A stretch of DNA of 64,000 nucleotides from Flavobacteriaceae bacterium (GTDB taxonomy: Bacteria > Bacteroidota > Bacteroidia > Flavobacteriales > Flavobacteriaceae). Location: contig JAUXPJ010000005.1 in NCBI GenBank assembly GCA_030683815.1, positions 110,916 through 174,915 on the forward strand. The letters run 5' to 3'. The notes below the pieces were generated by a model that had not been told where the DNA came from, searched no databases, and was given only the letters and a program-made list of their open reading frames with translations. The position numbers and the translations under genes were made by a program. Shown here piece by piece: positions 63,330-64,000 of the stretch (position 1 is its first letter; the number at the start of each line of letters is the position of its first letter).

Positions 63330-63904
63330 GGGCAACTCGTGAGTTGCCCCTATCCGCGCGATCTGCCCCTATATCATAATTTCCAAAACCCAACACCAAT
63401 ATTCACTGAATATAAAAATTGAATTAAAAAAATGCTCCAATCTGGCCTATATGACACCAAAAAGGAACATTTTATAACGACGATATTTTATTCTATTTTC
63501 TTGATTATTATTGCGCACCGAACGGGCAGCTCGTGAGTTGCCCCTATCCGCGCGATCTGCCCCTATATCATAATTTCCAAAACCCAACACCAATATTCAC
63601 TGAATATAAAAAAATTGAATTAAAAAAATGCTCCAATCTGGCCTATATGACACCAAAAAGGAACATTTTATAACGACGATATTTTATTCTATTTTCTTGA
63701 TTATTATTGCGCACCGAACGGGCAACTCGTGAGTTGCCCCTATCCGCGCGATCTGCCCCTATATCATAATTTCCAAAACCCAACACCAATATTCACTGAA
63801 TATAAAAAAAAATTGAATTAAAAAAATGCTCCAATCTGGCCTATATGACACCAAAAAGGAACATTTTATAACGACGATATTTTATTCTATTTTCTTGATT
63901 ATTA
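63330..63904. repeat. Three tandem ~195-bp units, each with a REP-like hairpin
   Basis: Units start at 63330, 63524 and 63720; the third lacks the last ~13 bp. Each begins with a hairpin, GGGCAACTC-GT-GAGTTGCCC (the second has one A to G change). Each contains the inner palindrome ATATTCA-C-TGAATAT and ends with TTGCGCACCGAAC. They differ mainly in an A-tract that grows 5, 7 and 9 bases from the first to the third. They look like REP clusters (BIMEs) recently copied or slipped next to the RAYT. No ORF of substance lies in them. Confidence 0.88.
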
Positions 63905-63922
63905 GAAGGGTACAAACCAACT

Positions 63923-64000
63923 AATATCGTCAATTCTAATCTTTAATCAAACCACAACTGTTAATGTTTTGTTGTTAACTTGTCATTGAATATCGTCAAT
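63923..64000 (-). CRISPR. CRISPR array, first repeats (runs off right edge)
   Basis: A 36-nt repeat (63923-63958) reads on the minus strand GTTGTGGTTTGATTAAAGAT, then TAGAATTGACGATATT. A 30-nt unique spacer (63959-63988) follows, then the first 12 nt of a second identical repeat. The GTTGTGG start, 36-nt length and 30-nt spacer match type II arrays. The array continues beyond the window. Only one spacer is visible and I do not recognise its source. Confidence 0.85.

Overview
The window reads as chromosome of a low-GC member of the Bacteroidota, almost certainly a Flavobacteriaceae relative of Flavobacterium. The evidence is the AT-rich code, Bacteroidetes-type promoters (TAnnTTTG -7 boxes), a split pntA, the long NusB, DUF3276 and DUF2795 proteins, a SusC-style TonB receptor, a T9SS sorting domain, a 6S RNA of the Flavobacteria class between zapA and rny, and a type II CRISPR locus. 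Most of the window is ordinary housekeeping DNA packed in short operons on both strands. I saw no rRNA or tRNA gene.

Layout. 1-1.8 kb: proton-translocating transhydrogenase (pntB fragment, pntA2, pntA1). 2.2-9.4 kb: metallo-beta-lactamase-fold hydrolase, carboxylesterase, DUF4870 protein, a dihydroorotase-like protein without its metal ligands, mtnN, a LolD-type ATPase and a DUF5916 outer-membrane protein. 9.6-16.1 kb: sucC, a 0.5 kb repeat-rich spacer, an M14 peptidase, a PUR-domain protein and an ABC exporter. 16.3-23.3 kb: leucine dehydrogenase, then nusB-DUF1573-yajC-ybbR-coaE, then a two-component system. 23.4-30.5 kb: sua5, glycosyltransferase, an HsdR_N-like nuclease-fold protein, holA, M28 peptidase, an iron-type ABC importer, rdgB and rlmH. 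30.6-38.6 kb: nadC-yihY-kdsB-hisS, folE and secA. 38.7-45.6 kb: DUF2795, PduO-type adenosyltransferase, methyltransferase, and a compact exopolysaccharide export operon (Wza-like, Wzc-like tyrosine kinase, Gfo/Idh/MocA oxidoreductase, sugar transferase). 45.7-50.6 kb: AsmA-like protein, aroQ, xerD and ppa.

Two regions look accessory. At 50.65-54.1 kb a frameshifted IS4-type transposase remnant adjoins a large secreted subtilase. That subtilase carries S-layer-homology-like segments and a T9SS C-terminal domain of the NYPNPFN type, which is more typical of Ignavibacteria and Chlorobi than of Flavobacteria, so recent transfer is likely. At 60.9-64.0 kb, truncated ends of bcp and fumC precede cas1 and cas2 of a type II system. 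No cas9 is present in the window. A REP-associated tyrosine transposase (RAYT) overlaps the 3' end of cas2 head-on. Three tandem ~195-bp units, each carrying a REP-like hairpin, follow it, and then a CRISPR array (36-nt repeat, 30-nt spacer) begins and runs off the right edge. The RAYT gene itself contains a palindrome with the same core as the flanking hairpins. I regard this RAYT/REP insertion inside a CRISPR locus as the most interesting structure in the window.

Between the accessory regions the rny-6S RNA-zapA cluster, the cell-envelope genes (M23 peptidase, TonB receptor, AsmA, LolD, SecA, YajC) and several families of short intergenic repeats complete the picture.
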